Source of the DNA: Pseudomonas viridiflava
GTDB taxonomy: Bacteria; Pseudomonadota; Gammaproteobacteria; Pseudomonadales; Pseudomonadaceae
Assembly (NCBI RefSeq): GCF_900589395.1
Contig: NZ_UUIS01000027.1
Coordinates: forward strand, 317,002-381,001
DNA length: 64,000 nt
Reading direction: 5' to 3'
Shown here: in pieces, positions 38,595 through 48,970 of the stretch
Layout of the letters: each line of letters opens with the position of its first letter
How positions within the stretch are numbered: the first letter of the stretch is position 1
Made by a program: the position numbers and the translations under genes
The notes under the pieces: generated by a model
What the model was told of the DNA's origin: nothing
Databases searched by the model: none
What the model saw: only the letters and a program-made list of their open reading frames with translations

Positions 38595-39889
38595 GTGACG
38601 CTGCCCGCCAGTGCCCCGCCGTATTAATTGCTGCCCCGGCCTCGGGGCAGGGCAAGACCACCGTCACCGCCGCGTTGGCCCGGTTGCACCGCAACCAGGG
38701 CCGCAAGGTGCGTGTGTTCAAATGCGGCCCTGATTTTCTCGACCCGATGATCCTGGAGCGCGCCAGCGGTGCGCCGGTCTATCAACTGGACCTGTGGATG
38801 ATCGGGGTCCAAGACAGCCGCCGCCTGCTCTGGGAAGCGGCCGGTGAGGCTGACCTGATTCTGATCGAAGGGGTCATGGGCCTGTTCGACGGCACGCCGT
38901 CCAGCGCCGACCTGGCGCGGCATTTTGGTGTGCCGGTGCTGGGGGTGATCGACGGCACCGCCATGGCCCAGACGTTCGGTGCCCTGGCACTGGGGTTGGC
39001 GCGCTACCAGCCCGACCTGCCGTTTGCTGGCGTGCTGGCCAACCGGGTCGGCACCGTGCGCCATGCACAGCTGCTGGAAAACAGCCTGACCGAAGGGCTG
39101 CGCTGGTACGGCGCGTTGTCGCGCGAGACCGGCATCGAGCTGCCCAGCCGCCATCTGGGTCTGGTGCAGGCCAGTGAATTGAACGACCTGGACGCGCGCC
39201 TGGATGCCGCTGCCCACGCGCTGGGCAGCACCTGTGAAGTGACGCTGCCGCCGCCGGTCACCTTTGCCGCGCCCGAGCCGCAACCGGTCGAGCCGTTGCT
39301 GGCCGGGGTGCGCATCGCCATCGCCCGCGACGAAGCATTTGCCTTTATCTATGGCGCCAGCCTCGACCTGCTGCGGCGCATGGGCGCCGAGCTGAGTTTC
39401 TTCTCGCCGATCCATGACAGCCGGTTGCCCGAGGCCGACAGCCTGTACCTGCCCGGCGGCTATCCCGAGCTGCACCATGTGGCCCTGGGCGCCAACCGCT
39501 TGATGCGCGAAGCGATTGCCGCTCATCACGCGGCAGGCAAACCGATCCTGGCCGAGTGCGGGGGCATGCTCTACCTGCTCGAGGCCTTGACCGATGTCCA
39601 GGGCGTGCGCGTCGAACTGGCCGGCCTGCTGCCGGGCGAGGCGGTGATGCAAACGCGCCTGGCGGCCCTGGCCCTGCAGAATGTGGCACTGCCCGAAGGC
39701 TTGCTGCGCGGGCACACTTACCACCATTCGTTGACCAGCACCGAACTTGAGCCGATTGCCCGGGGCGTGAGCCCCAATGGCGGGCGCGGGGCCGAGGCGG
39801 TCTATCGCATGGGCCGGTTGACGGCCTCGTACGTGCACTTTTATTTTCCTTCGAGCCCGCCGGCGATCGCGGCGCTGTTCACGCCATGA
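38591..39889 (+). CDS. cobB: Cobyrinate a,c-diamide synthase
   Basis: Glutamine-dependent amidation of the a and c carboxylates of cobyrinate. 432 residues: N-terminal ATPase (APASGQGKTTVTAALA) and C-terminal class I glutaminase with nucleophile Cys in AECGGMLYL and His in RGHTYHHSLT. GTG start overlapping cobO; stop overlaps bluB (ATGA). Confidence 0.95.
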   Translation: MSDAARQCPAVLIAAPASGQGKTTVTAALARLHRNQGRKVRVFKCGPDFLDPMILERASGAPVYQLDLWMIGVQDSRRLLWEAAGEADLILIEGVMGLFDGTPSSADLARHFGVPVLGVIDGTAMAQTFGALALGLARYQPDLPFAGVLANRVGTVRHAQLLENSLTEGLRWYGALSRETGIELPSRHLGLVQASELNDLDARLDAAAHALGSTCEVTLPPPVTFAAPEPQPVEPLLAGVRIAIARDEAFAFIYGASLDLLRRMGAELSFFSPIHDSRLPEADSLYLPGGYPELHHVALGANRLMREAIAAHHAAGKPILAECGGMLYLLEALTDVQGVRVELAGLLPGEAVMQTRLAALALQNVALPEGLLRGHTYHHSLTSTELEPIARGVSPNGGRGAEAVYRMGRLTASYVHFYFPSSPPAIAALFTP

Positions 39890-40536
39890 GCGACGCGGCG
39901 TTCAACCCCGATGAGCGGGCCGCGGTGTACCGGGCGATTGCCGAACGCCGAGACATGCGCCACTTCAGCGGTGGCACCGTGGCGCCCGAACTGCTGGCCC
40001 GGTTGCTGGAGGCTGCGCACCAGGCGCCCAGCGTCGGCCTCATGCAGCCCTGGCGCTTTGTGCGCATCACTGATCGGGCGTTGCGCGCCAGCCTGCAGGC
40101 GCAGGTCGAGCAGGAGCGGGTGCGCACCGCCGAGGCCCTGGGCGAGCGCGCCGATGACTTCATGAAACTCAAGGTCGAGGGCATCAGTGACTGCGCCGAG
40201 GTAATCGTCGCGGCGCTGATGGAAGGCCGCGAACAGCATATCTTCGGCCGGCGCACCTTGCCGGAAATGGACATCGCCTCGTTGTCCTGTGCCATCCAGA
40301 ACCTGTGGCTGGCGGCGCGCGCCGAAGGGCTGGGGATGGGGTGGGTGTCGCTGTTCGATCCCGACGCCCTGGCGGCCCTGCTGAACATGCCTGAGGGCGC
40401 GCGGCCCCTGGCGATTCTGTGCCTGGGGCCGGTCGAGGGCTTTTATCCGGCACCGATGCTGGTGCTCGAAGGCTGGGCGCAGGCGCGCCCACTGGAACAA
40501 CTGCTGTATGAAAACCAATGGGGAGTGCAGTCATGA
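39886..40536 (+). CDS. bluB: 5,6-dimethylbenzimidazole synthase BluB
   Basis: Flavin-destroying enzyme that makes the lower ligand DMB from FMNH2 and oxygen. The 216-residue nitroreductase-fold protein has the [11 protein letters not shown]-terminal motif, [14 protein letters not shown], and [12 protein letters not shown]. Its position within the operon, with cobT, fits aerobic B12 synthesis. Overlaps both neighbours by four bases. Confidence 0.94.
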   Translation: MSDAAFNPDERAAVYRAIAERRDMRHFSGGTVAPELLARLLEAAHQAPSVGLMQPWRFVRITDRALRASLQAQVEQERVRTAEALGERADDFMKLKVEGISDCAEVIVAALMEGREQHIFGRRTLPEMDIASLSCAIQNLWLAARAEGLGMGWVSLFDPDALAALLNMPEGARPLAILCLGPVEGFYPAPMLVLEGWAQARPLEQLLYENQWGVQS

Positions 40537-41441
40537 GTGTGGCGCTGTTGAGCGCAGCGGGGGTGGCGCTGGATGCGTTGCTGGGCGAGCCGAAACGCGC
40601 GCATCCGCTGGTGGCGTTCGGGCGCTATGCCGAGCGCATCGAGCAACGCTTCAATGCCGCCGGCCGCGGCTGGCGCAGCCATGGCGTCACCGCCTGGGTG
40701 CTGGCCGTGGTGCCGTTGACCTTGTTGATCACGCTGCTGAGCTGGCTGCCGTACCTGGGCACGCTGGTCGAGATCCTGGCGCTGTATTGCGCGCTGGGGC
40801 TGCGCAGCCTGGGCGAGCACGTACAACCGGTGGCGGCGGCACTGCGTGGCGGTGACCTGGACGAGGCGCGCAAGCGGGTCGGCTACCTGGTCAGCCGGCA
40901 GACCTCGGAACTCGATGCCAATGGCGTGGCGCGTGCGGCCACCGAGTCGGTGCTGGAAAACGGCAGCGATGCGGTGTTCGCCGCCTTGTTCTGGTTTGTC
41001 GTGGCCGGCGCGCCGGGCGTGGTGCTGTACCGGCTGAGTAACACCCTGGATGCCATGTGGGGCTATCGCAACGAACGCTTCGAGCGTTTCGGCTGGGCGG
41101 CGGCAAAGATCGACGATGTGCTCAATTATGTGCCGGCGCGGCTGGTGGCCCTGACTTATGCCGTGCTGGGCAAGACACGCCTGGCCTGGCGCTGCTGGCG
41201 CACTCAGGGACCGACCTGGGACAGCCCCAATGCGGGCCCGGTGATGGCCGCCGGCGCCGGCGCGCTGGGCGTCGAACTGGGCGGCCCTGCGGTGTATCAC
41301 GGCGAGTTGCACGAACGCCCGCCGCTGGGTGAAGGCAAGCCGGCCGATGCCGACTCCATCGAGGCCGGCTGGCAGCTGGTGCAGCGCGGCGTCTGGCTGT
41401 GGCTGCTGGTGCTGTGCGCAGGAGCGCAATTGTATGCTTGA
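40533..41441 (+). CDS. cobD: Adenosylcobinamide-phosphate synthase CobD (CbiB)
   Basis: Integral membrane enzyme joining cobyric acid to aminopropanol phosphate. The 302-residue protein has several hydrophobic segments and the family blocks [39 protein letters not shown] and [20 protein letters not shown] lies eight bases before the ATG. Overlaps bluB (ATGA) and cobC (eight bases). Confidence 0.94.
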   Translation: MSVALLSAAGVALDALLGEPKRAHPLVAFGRYAERIEQRFNAAGRGWRSHGVTAWVLAVVPLTLLITLLSWLPYLGTLVEILALYCALGLRSLGEHVQPVAAALRGGDLDEARKRVGYLVSRQTSELDANGVARAATESVLENGSDAVFAALFWFVVAGAPGVVLYRLSNTLDAMWGYRNERFERFGWAAAKIDDVLNYVPARLVALTYAVLGKTRLAWRCWRTQGPTWDSPNAGPVMAAGAGALGVELGGPAVYHGELHERPPLGEGKPADADSIEAGWQLVQRGVWLWLLVLCAGAQLYA

Positions 41442-42438
41442 ACACGGGGGCCGCTTGCGGGCGGCGGCGCAGCGTTACGGTATCGCTGAAGCCGACTGGC
41501 TGGATCTGTCTACCGGCATCGCGCCATGGGCCTGGCCCATCCCGCCCATCGAGGCGCAAGACTGGGCGCGCTTGCCGCAAACCGACGACGGCCTTGAGGC
41601 GGCGGCCTGCGCGTACTACCACGCCCCGCGTGTATTGCCGCTGCCGGGTTCGCAAGCCGCGATCCAGGCCTTGCCGCGGCTGCGCAGTGGCGGCAAGGTC
41701 GGGGTGGTCTCGCCCTGTTATGCCGAGCACGCGCATGCCTGGCGCAAGGCGGGCTTTCTGGTGCGAGAAGTGCTGGCCCATGAAGTGGACTACTTCATCG
41801 ACGTCCTTGACGTGCTGGTGGTGGTCAACCCCAATAACCCCACCGGTCTGCTGCTGGCGCCCGAGCGCTTGCTGGAGTGGCACGCCCGGCTGGCCGAACG
41901 AGGCGGCTGGCTGGTCATCGACGAAGCGTTCATGGACAACACGCAAGGCTCGAGCCTGGCTGGCGCGACCACGCGCAGCGGCTTGATCGTGCTGCGTTCG
42001 TTCGGCAAGTTCTTTGGCCTGGCCGGGGTGCGCCTGGGCTTTGCCCTGGCCGAGCCAGGCCTGCTCAAGGCGCTGGCCAGCGAGATCGGTCCGTGGGCGG
42101 TCAGCGGGCCCACGCGAAGAATCGGCCTGGCCTGCCTGAACGACCCGGTCGGCCAGCAGGTCCAGCGCCAGCGCCTCGAGCAGGCCGCCGCGCGGCTGGC
42201 CGGCTTGCTGGCCGCCCACGACCTGGCGCCGACTGGCGGTTGCGCCCTGTTTCAATGGCGCATCACCGTTCATGCGCACCCCTTGTATGAATTTGCCGCC
42301 CGGCGTGGTGTGTTGCTGCGCCTGTTTATAGGGCAAAGCGCCGAGGCCTGCAGCCTGCGCTTTGGCCTGCCGGTCAGCGAGGCCGACTGGCAGCGCCTGG
42401 ACACCCTTTTGCATGACTACTTCAAGGAACTGACATGA
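41434..42438 (+). CDS. cobC: Threonine-phosphate decarboxylase CobC (CobD-like)
   Basis: PLP enzyme of aminotransferase fold I making (R)-1-amino-2-propanol phosphate for the nucleotide loop. 334 residues; NPNNPTG, IDEAFMD and the PLP lysine in [16 protein letters not shown] are clear. Named cobC in the Pseudomonas denitrificans scheme; not the phosphatase of Salmonella. Overlaps cobD by eight and cobQ by four bases. Confidence 0.93.
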   Translation: MLEHGGRLRAAAQRYGIAEADWLDLSTGIAPWAWPIPPIEAQDWARLPQTDDGLEAAACAYYHAPRVLPLPGSQAAIQALPRLRSGGKVGVVSPCYAEHAHAWRKAGFLVREVLAHEVDYFIDVLDVLVVVNPNNPTGLLLAPERLLEWHARLAERGGWLVIDEAFMDNTQGSSLAGATTRSGLIVLRSFGKFFGLAGVRLGFALAEPGLLKALASEIGPWAVSGPTRRIGLACLNDPVGQQVQRQRLEQAAARLAGLLAAHDLAPTGGCALFQWRITVHAHPLYEFAARRGVLLRLFIGQSAEACSLRFGLPVSEADWQRLDTLLHDYFKELT

Positions 42439-43895
42439 CCACCCTGATGGTGCAGGGCACCACCTCCGATGCCGGCAAGAGCACGCTGGTGACCGGCCTG
42501 TGCCGCTGGCTGGCGCGCCAGGGCATCAGCGTCGTGCCGTTCAAGCCGCAGAACATGGCCCTCAACAGTGCGGTCACGGCCGACGGCGGCGAGATCGGGC
42601 GCGCCCAGGCTGTACAAGCCCAAGGCTGCGGACTGGCGCCGCACACCGACATGAACCCGGTGCTGCTCAAGCCCAACAGTGACACCGGCGCGCAGGTGAT
42701 TATTCATGGGCGGGCGGTGACCACCATGAATGCCGTCGCCTACCACGGCTACAAGACCATCGCCATGCAGGCGGTGCTGGCTTCGCACCAGCGCCTGAGC
42801 GAGGCCTATCAGGTGGTGATGGTCGAAGGCGCCGGCTCCCCGGCCGAGATCAACCTGCGTGAGAACGACATCGCCAACATGGGTTTTGCCGAGGTGGTCG
42901 ACTGTCCGGTACTGCTGATTGCCGACATCAATCGTGGCGGGGTTTTCGCCCATCTGGTCGGCACGCTGGAGCTGCTGTCGCCCAGCGAGCAGGCGCGGGT
43001 CAAGGGCTTTGTCATCAACCGTTTTCGCGGTGACATCGCCTTGCTGCAACCGGGCCTGGACTGGCTGCAAGCGCGCACCGGCAAGCCGGTGGTCGGCGTG
43101 CTGCCCTACCTGATGGACTTGCACCTCGAGGCCGAGGATGGGTTGGACCGGCGCCAGACCGACAAGGCCGAGCAGGTGCTCAATGTGCTGGTACCGGTGC
43201 TGCCGCGCATCAGCAACCACACCGATTTCGACCCGTTGCGCCTGCACCCGCAGGTCAACCTGCAATTCATCGGTGCCGGCCAGCCGATCCCGCCGGCCGA
43301 CCTGATCATCCTGCCGGGCTCCAAGAGCGTGCGCAGCGACCTGGCCTGGCTGCGCGCCAATGGCTGGGAAGAGGCTATCGCCCGTCACCTGCGCTATGGC
43401 GGCAAACTGTTGGGCATCTGCGGCGGGTTGCAGATGCTCGGCCGACAATTGCACGACCCGCAAGGGCTGGAAGGCGCGTCCGGCTCCAGTGCCGGCCTGG
43501 GCCTGCTGGACATGAGCACGGTGCTGGAAAGCGAAAAGCAGCTGCGCAATGTCCGCGGTCACCTGGCCCTTGAAGGCGCCGAAGTGGCCGGTTACGAGAT
43601 TCATGCCGGTGTCACCACCGGTGCAGCGCTTGAGCAGTGCGCGGTGCGCCTGGACGATGGCCGCTGCGACGGTGCGCAAAGCGCGGACGGACAGATCTTC
43701 GCCACCTACCTGCACGGCCTGTTCGAGTCGCCGGCCGCCTGCACCGCGCTGTTGCGCTGGGCCGGGCTGGCCGATGTGCAGAGCATCGACTATCACGCCC
43801 TGCGCGAGTACGACATCGAGCGCCTGGCCGATCTGGTCGAGGGGCACCTGGACGTGGCCTTGCTGCGTCAGCTCTGCGGCCTGGAGCGTTCCTGA
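42435..43895 (+). CDS. cobQ: Cobyric acid synthase CobQ
   Basis: Glutamine-dependent amidation of b, d, e and g carboxylates to give cobyric acid. 486 residues: ATPase domain ([19 protein letters not shown]) and glutaminase with Cys in [12 protein letters not shown] and His in TYLHGLFES. Standard length. Starts on the cobC stop. Confidence 0.96.
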   Translation: MTTLMVQGTTSDAGKSTLVTGLCRWLARQGISVVPFKPQNMALNSAVTADGGEIGRAQAVQAQGCGLAPHTDMNPVLLKPNSDTGAQVIIHGRAVTTMNAVAYHGYKTIAMQAVLASHQRLSEAYQVVMVEGAGSPAEINLRENDIANMGFAEVVDCPVLLIADINRGGVFAHLVGTLELLSPSEQARVKGFVINRFRGDIALLQPGLDWLQARTGKPVVGVLPYLMDLHLEAEDGLDRRQTDKAEQVLNVLVPVLPRISNHTDFDPLRLHPQVNLQFIGAGQPIPPADLIILPGSKSVRSDLAWLRANGWEEAIARHLRYGGKLLGICGGLQMLGRQLHDPQGLEGASGSSAGLGLLDMSTVLESEKQLRNVRGHLALEGAEVAGYEIHAGVTTGAALEQCAVRLDDGRCDGAQSADGQIFATYLHGLFESPAACTALLRWAGLADVQSIDYHALREYDIERLADLVEGHLDVALLRQLCGLERS

Positions 43896-43896
43896 C

Positions 43897-44418
43897 ATGT
43901 TGCAGCTGATCCTGGGCGGTGCCCGTTCCGGCAAGAGCCGGCTGGCCGAGGCACTGGCCACCTGTTCGCAGCTGGCGGTGACTTACATCGCCACCAGCCA
44001 GCCAGTGGACGGCGAGCTCAACCAGCGCGTCGCACTGCACCGCCAGCGCCGCCCGGACAGTTGGGGGCTGGTGGAAGAGCCGCTGGCCCTGGCGCAGGTA
44101 TTGCGTGAGCATGCCGGCGCCGACCAGTGCCTGCTGGTCGACTGCCTGACCCTGTGGCTGACCAACCTGCTGATGCTTGACGAGCCCGAGCGGCTGGCCC
44201 GGGAGTGCCAGGCGCTGCTGGACACCGTGACCGAACTGCCCGGCGAAATCATTTTTGTCAGCAACGAAACCGGGCTGGGCGTGGTGCCCCTCGGTGAACT
44301 GACCCGTCGTTATGTCGACGAAGCCGGTCTGCTGCATCAAGCCCTGGCCGAGCGCTGCCAGCGCGTGGTGCTGACCGTGGCCGGCCTGCCCCTGACGTTG
44401 AAAGGAACCGCTCCATGA
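43897..44418 (+). CDS. cobU: Adenosylcobinamide kinase / guanylyltransferase
   Basis: Bifunctional enzyme (CobP in the P. denitrificans scheme) that phosphorylates adenosylcobinamide and adds GMP. 173 residues with P-loop [12 protein letters not shown] and the [11 protein letters not shown] loop. GGAG lies about ten bases upstream; starts one base after the cobQ stop. Stop overlaps cobT (ATGA). Confidence 0.94.
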   Translation: MLQLILGGARSGKSRLAEALATCSQLAVTYIATSQPVDGELNQRVALHRQRRPDSWGLVEEPLALAQVLREHAGADQCLLVDCLTLWLTNLLMLDEPERLARECQALLDTVTELPGEIIFVSNETGLGVVPLGELTRRYVDEAGLLHQALAERCQRVVLTVAGLPLTLKGTAP

Positions 44419-45467
44419 CCCAAACCTGGTGGCTTGCACCGGCTCAGGCAATCAATGTGCCCGCCCGCGAAGCGGCGTTGGCGCGCCAACAGCAACTGAC
44501 CAAGCCGGCCGGCTCGCTGGCGCAACTGGAGCGCCTGGCGGTACAGATCGCCGGCCTGCAAGGGCGTGACAGGCCCAGCGTCGAGCGGCTGTGGATCTCG
44601 ATCTTCGCCGGCGACCATGGCGTGGTCAGTGAAGGCGTGTCGGCTTACCCGCAAGCGGTCACCGGACAGATGCTGGGCAACTTCGTCAATGGCGGCGCAG
44701 CAATCAGCGTGCTGGCCCGGCAACTGGCCGCACAACTGGACGTGGTCGACCTGGGCACGGTGTCGCCCTTGAACCTGCCCGGGGTGCGTCATCTGCGCCT
44801 GGGCGCCGGCACGGCCAACTTTGTGCAAGGCCCGGCCATGAGCGTCGAGCAAGGTCATGCGGCGTTGCAGGCCGGGCGCGAGAGTGTGCTGCGGGCCAGG
44901 GCGGCGGGTGCCGAACTGTGGGTGGGCGGGGAAATGGGCATTGGCAACACGGCGGCCGCCAGTGCCGTGGCCTGCGCGGTGCTCGAATGCGCCGCGCCCC
45001 TGCTGGTGGGCCCTGGTACGGGCCTTAACGCCGAGGGTGTGCAGCACAAGATCACGGTGATCGAGCGCGGCCTGGCCTTGCATGCCGAGCACGCAGGCGA
45101 CCCGTTGTGCAGTCTCTTCTGCCTGGGCGGTTTCGAGATTGCCGCCCTGGTCGGTGCTTACCTGGCCTGTGCGCAGGAGGGCATCGTGGCCCTGGTGGAT
45201 GGGTTCATCTGCAGCGTGGCGGCCCTGGTGGCGGTGCGGTTGAATCCATCGTGCCGGGCCTGGTTGTTGTTCGGCCATCGCGGTGCCGAAACCGGTCATC
45301 GTCACGTGCTTGAGGTGCTGCAGGCCGAACCCTTGCTCGACCTGGGCCTGCGCCTGGGCGAGGGCAGCGGTGCGGCGCTGGCGGTGCCGCTGGTGCGGCT
45401 GGCCTGCGAGCTGCATAACGGCATGGCGACCTTTGCCGAGGCCGCGGTGGCGGACCGCCCGGCATGA
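44415..45467 (+). CDS. cobT: Nicotinate-nucleotide:DMB phosphoribosyltransferase CobT
   Basis: Makes alpha-ribazole phosphate from nicotinate mononucleotide and DMB. 350 residues with [43 protein letters not shown] and [13 protein letters not shown] (catalytic Glu region). (CobU in the P. denitrificans scheme.) Overlaps neighbours at both ends. Confidence 0.95.
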   Translation: MTQTWWLAPAQAINVPAREAALARQQQLTKPAGSLAQLERLAVQIAGLQGRDRPSVERLWISIFAGDHGVVSEGVSAYPQAVTGQMLGNFVNGGAAISVLARQLAAQLDVVDLGTVSPLNLPGVRHLRLGAGTANFVQGPAMSVEQGHAALQAGRESVLRARAAGAELWVGGEMGIGNTAAASAVACAVLECAAPLLVGPGTGLNAEGVQHKITVIERGLALHAEHAGDPLCSLFCLGGFEIAALVGAYLACAQEGIVALVDGFICSVAALVAVRLNPSCRAWLLFGHRGAETGHRHVLEVLQAEPLLDLGLRLGEGSGAALAVPLVRLACELHNGMATFAEAAVADRPA

Positions 45468-46048
45468 GCCTGCAGGGGCGTTTGTGCCTGGACCTGCTGC
45501 GCCACGGTGAAACCGAACTGGGCGGCGGCTTGCGCGGCAGCCTGGACGACGCCCTGACGCAACAGGGCTGGGCGCAGATGCACGAAGCGGTCGTTGACGG
45601 GGGGCCGTGGGCACGCATCGTCAGTTCGCCCTTGCAGCGCTGCGCACAGTTTGCCCAAGTCTTGGCCAAGCGCCTGGGCGTGCCCATGACGCTGGCGCCG
45701 GACCTGCAAGAGCTGCATTTCGGCGACTGGGAAGGGCGCACGGCGGCGCAGATCATGGACACCGATGCTGCAGGCCTCGGGGCGTTCTGGGACAACCCCT
45801 ACACCTTCACCCCACCCAACGGCGAGCCGGTGCCGGCCTTTGCCGAGCGGGTATTGAAGGGCGTGCAGCATCTGCAACGCCAGCATGCCGGCGAGCGTGT
45901 GTTGCTGGTCAGCCATGGCGGTGTGATGCGCCTGTTGCTGGCCCAGGCCCGGGGCCTGCCGCGCGAGCACCTGCTGCAGGTCGAAGTCGGTCACGGTGCC
46001 TTGCGGGGCATTACCGTCGACGCCGATGGCCGACTGACGGAGCGCTGA
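45464..46048 (+). CDS. Alpha-ribazole phosphatase family protein
   Basis: Histidine phosphatase expected to remove the 5'-phosphate of alpha-ribazole phosphate (Salmonella CobC role). 194 residues with RHGETE at the N-terminus and SHGGVMR near residue 150, providing the two active-site His. Its place between cobT and cobS supports the role. Confidence 0.9.
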   Translation: MSLQGRLCLDLLRHGETELGGGLRGSLDDALTQQGWAQMHEAVVDGGPWARIVSSPLQRCAQFAQVLAKRLGVPMTLAPDLQELHFGDWEGRTAAQIMDTDAAGLGAFWDNPYTFTPPNGEPVPAFAERVLKGVQHLQRQHAGERVLLVSHGGVMRLLLAQARGLPREHLLQVEVGHGALRGITVDADGRLTER

Positions 46049-46049
46049 C

Positions 46050-46778
46050 ATGTTGCCGTTCTGGATCGCCCTGCAATTTCTCAGCAGCCTGCCGGTGCGC
46101 CTGCCGGGCATGCCCGAACCCTGGCAGATGGGCCGTTCGCTGTTGTGCTATCCGCTGGTGGGCGCGTTGTTCGGGGGCTTGCTGATCGGCTTGAGCCAAT
46201 TGTTGAGCGGTGTGCCGCTGATGCTGCACGCAGCCTTGCTGCTCAGTGCCTGGGTGCTGCTCAGCGGCGGCCTGCACCTGGACGGCCTGGCGGACAGCGC
46301 CGATGCCTGGCTGGGCGGCTTTGGAGACCGCGAGCGCACCCTGACCATCATGAAGGACCCGCGCAGCGGGCCGATTGCGGTGGTCACGCTGGTGCTGGTG
46401 CTGTTGCTCAAGTTCACCGCGATTCTGGCCCTGCTTGAGCAGCAACAGCCCATTGGCTTGCTGCTGGCGCCGCTGATCGGTCGCAGTGCCTTGCTGGGAC
46501 TGTTCCTGACCACGCCTTATGTGCGTGCCGGCGGGCTGGGCCAGGCCTTGGCCGATCATCTGCCGCGCCGCGCCGGCTGGCAGGTACTGGGCCTGGTGTC
46601 ACTGGTGTGCCTGCTGCTGGCCGGGTGGAGTGGGTGTGGGGCCGTGCTGGTGGCCGGGATTGGGTTTTATGCCCTGCGCCGCGTCATGCTGCGCCGTCTG
46701 GGCGGCACCACCGGTGATACGGCCGGCGCCCTGCTGGAGTTGCTTGAGGTCATGGTGCTGATTACGGTGGTGCTCTGA
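46050..46778 (+). CDS. cobS: Adenosylcobinamide-GDP ribazoletransferase CobS (CobV)
   Basis: Membrane cobalamin synthase that joins adenosylcobinamide-GDP to alpha-ribazole. 242 residues with five or more hydrophobic segments and the signature GGLHLDGLADSADAW...MKDPRSGP. Last gene of the operon, one base after the phosphatase stop. Confidence 0.94.
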   Translation: MLPFWIALQFLSSLPVRLPGMPEPWQMGRSLLCYPLVGALFGGLLIGLSQLLSGVPLMLHAALLLSAWVLLSGGLHLDGLADSADAWLGGFGDRERTLTIMKDPRSGPIAVVTLVLVLLLKFTAILALLEQQQPIGLLLAPLIGRSALLGLFLTTPYVRAGGLGQALADHLPRRAGWQVLGLVSLVCLLLAGWSGCGAVLVAGIGFYALRRVMLRRLGGTTGDTAGALLELLEVMVLITVVL

Positions 46779-46909
46779 GCCCGCCTGCCTTGGTCGGGAA
46801 ATATCTTGCAACATCGGCAGGGCCGTTATATACGCCTTGCTGCAATGATTTCTGACAATAACAGCAGGTCATCGACCGCATCACCTGCGAAGGACCGGAG
46901 GGGGTAGCA

Positions 46910-48118
46910 ATGACATCAGCCTGGCGAACCAGTGGCTGGATCATGGTGGGCAGTGCGTTGATTCTGGCGCTGTCGCTGGGCACGCGGCATGGCTTTGGCC
47001 TGTTCCTGTCACCGATGAGCAATGATTTTGGCTGGGGTCGCGAGGTGTTTGCCTTCGCCATTGCCTTGCAGAACCTGCTGTGGGGGCTGGCGCAGCCTGT
47101 CGCCGGCGCCCTGGCCGACCGCTACGGCTCGGCACGTATCGTGGTGGTTGGCGGGGTGTTGTACGCGGCGGGCCTGGCCATGATGAGCCTGGCTGATTCG
47201 CCGCTTAGCCTGTCGCTGAGCGCCGGCATCCTGATCGGGATCGGCCTGTCCGGTACTTCATTTTCGATTCTGCTCAGCCTGGTCGGCCGCTCGTTGCCGC
47301 CGGAAAAACGCAGCATGGGCATGGGTATCGCCAGTGCCGCCGGTTCGTTCGGCCAGTTCGCCATGCTGCCCGGCACCCTGGGCCTGATCGGCGGGCTGGG
47401 CTGGTCCGGCGCCCTGCTGGTGCTGTCGGTACTGGTGGCGCTGATCGTGCCCTTGGCGGCGATGCTCAGGCAAAGCCAGCCGGTGGCGGTGACCGGTCCC
47501 CAGCAAAGCCTGGGTGAGGCCCTGCGCGAAGCCTGCTCGCATTCGGGCTTCTGGCTGCTGGCGCTGGGCTTTTTCGTCTGTGGCTTTCAAGTGGTGTTCA
47601 TCGGCCTGCATTTGCCGGCCTATCTGGTGGACCAGCACTTGCCTGCGCAAGTCGGTACCACCGTGCTGGCTCTGGTCGGGCTGTTCAATATCTTCGGCAC
47701 TTATACCGCCGGCTGGCTGGGCGGCAAGATGTCCAAGCCGCGGCTGCTCAGCCTCATCTACCTGCTGCGTGCCGTGGTGATCGTGCTGTTTCTGTGGGTC
47801 CCCCTGAGCCAGACCAGTGCTTACCTGTTCGGCATTGCCATGGGCCTGCTGTGGCTGTCCACGGTGCCGCTGACCAATGGCACGGTGGCGAGCATCTTTG
47901 GCGTGCGCAACCTGTCGATGCTGGCCGGGATCGTGTTCCTGTTCCATCAGTTGGGTTCGTTCATGGGCGGCTGGCTTGGCGGGGTGGTGTACGACCGCAC
48001 CGGCAGCTACGACCTGGTCTGGCAGATCTCGGTGCTGCTCAGTGTCCTGGCCGCTGCGCTGAGCTGGCCGGTGCGTGAGCGTCCGGTGGCTCGTCTGCAA
48101 GCCCAGGCGGCGGTGTGA
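46910..48118 (+). CDS. MFS transporter
   Basis: 402-residue major facilitator with about 12 membrane segments; GALADRYGSARIVVVGG is the loop 2-3 signature, and the N-terminal GTRHGFGLFLSPM is typical of the oxalate/formate-like subgroup. GGAGGG lies upstream. It follows cobS after 131 bases that could hold its own promoter. A link to cobalt or corrinoid transport is only positional. The stop overlaps a 40-residue gene. Confidence 0.9.
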   Translation: MTSAWRTSGWIMVGSALILALSLGTRHGFGLFLSPMSNDFGWGREVFAFAIALQNLLWGLAQPVAGALADRYGSARIVVVGGVLYAAGLAMMSLADSPLSLSLSAGILIGIGLSGTSFSILLSLVGRSLPPEKRSMGMGIASAAGSFGQFAMLPGTLGLIGGLGWSGALLVLSVLVALIVPLAAMLRQSQPVAVTGPQQSLGEALREACSHSGFWLLALGFFVCGFQVVFIGLHLPAYLVDQHLPAQVGTTVLALVGLFNIFGTYTAGWLGGKMSKPRLLSLIYLLRAVVIVLFLWVPLSQTSAYLFGIAMGLLWLSTVPLTNGTVASIFGVRNLSMLAGIVFLFHQLGSFMGGWLGGVVYDRTGSYDLVWQISVLLSVLAAALSWPVRERPVARLQAQAAV

Positions 48119-48237
48119 AACGCCTCTGGCTCTGGCTGCCGGCACTCGCCATGGGGGCCGCGTTGCTGGCTCTGGTTTGGTGGGGCTGGCAGCAGATGGG
48201 GTTGGCAGGTTTGCAACTGGGCATGGGGCACTGCTGA
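48115..48237 (+). CDS. Small Trp-rich membrane protein, 40 residues
   Basis: GTG start overlapping the MFS stop (GTGA). The sequence opens [20 protein letters not shown] and continues [20 protein letters not shown]: a positively charged end and one hydrophobic helix, then a Gly-rich tail ending in Cys. Coupled translation supports a real gene, possibly a partner of the transporter. No function recognised. Confidence 0.6.
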   Translation: MKRLWLWLPALAMGAALLALVWWGWQQMGLAGLQLGMGHC

Positions 48238-48337
48238 AAGCGGTTCAAGCGGCAGGCCTCAGGTTGGCTGTCGAGTGTCGTCAGCCGTTGAAAGGAGTAC
48301 TGTGTCAGGCATTACGCCAATAAACAGGGATGCCCGC

Positions 48338-48889
48338 ATGACCATTCGCTGGATTTCGCTGCCGGCCCTGCTGCTGGCCTTGAGCGGCACGGCCCAGGCT
48401 GCCGGTTGCCCGGCCCTGCTGCAGGGCGAATTGCCCAAGCTGCGGGCCAAGGAGACGATCAACCTGTGCGAACGTTATGCCGGCAAGCCGCTGGTGGTCG
48501 TGAACACCGCCAGCTTTTGCGGCTTTACCTCACAGTTCAAGGGGCTGGAGGCACTGAACCAGCAGTACAAGGCGCAAGGCCTTGAGGTGCTGGGTGTGCC
48601 GTCCAATGACTTCAAGCAGGAGTCTGGCGATGGCGAAGAGACGGCCAAGGTCTGCTACGTCAATTACGGCGTAACCTTCACCATGACCGAGCCGCAGCCG
48701 GTGCGTGGCAGCGATGCCATACCGCTGTTCAAAGGCCTGGCCGAGCAGGGCGGGGCGCCGCGCTGGAATTTCTACAAGTATGTGATCGACCGTCAGGGCA
48801 AGGTGATTGCCTATTTTGCCAGCACCACCAAGCCCGATGATCCGCAGCTGCTGGCCGCCGTGGAAAAGGCCATTGCCTCCAAGCCTTGA
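48338..48889 (+). CDS. Periplasmic glutathione peroxidase-like protein
   Basis: 183-residue Cys-type glutathione peroxidase family protein with a Sec signal peptide (cleavage after AQA, residue 21). Peroxidatic Cys61 is in [12 protein letters not shown] and the Trp site is WNFYKY, but the usual Gln of NQF is Asp91 (PSNDF). Cys106 may be the resolving cysteine. Expected to reduce peroxides with a thioredoxin-like partner in the periplasm. Confidence 0.88.
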   Translation: MTIRWISLPALLLALSGTAQAAGCPALLQGELPKLRAKETINLCERYAGKPLVVVNTASFCGFTSQFKGLEALNQQYKAQGLEVLGVPSNDFKQESGDGEETAKVCYVNYGVTFTMTEPQPVRGSDAIPLFKGLAEQGGAPRWNFYKYVIDRQGKVIAYFASTTKPDDPQLLAAVEKAIASKP

Positions 48890-48914
48890 GCAAGGGTTTT
48901 TACAGGCAGGCATG

Positions 48915-48955
48915 AAAAAGCCCGCGGTTCCTGGTCAGGATCGCGGGCTTTTTTG
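48915..48955. terminator. Bidirectional terminator
   Basis: AAAAAGCCCGCG and CGCGGGCTTTTTT arms around a GTTCCTGGTCAGGAT-type loop, which itself can pair. Serves both the peroxidase gene and the converging fadL. Confidence 0.9.
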
Positions 48956-48970
48956 TGGCTTGCGGCGGGC

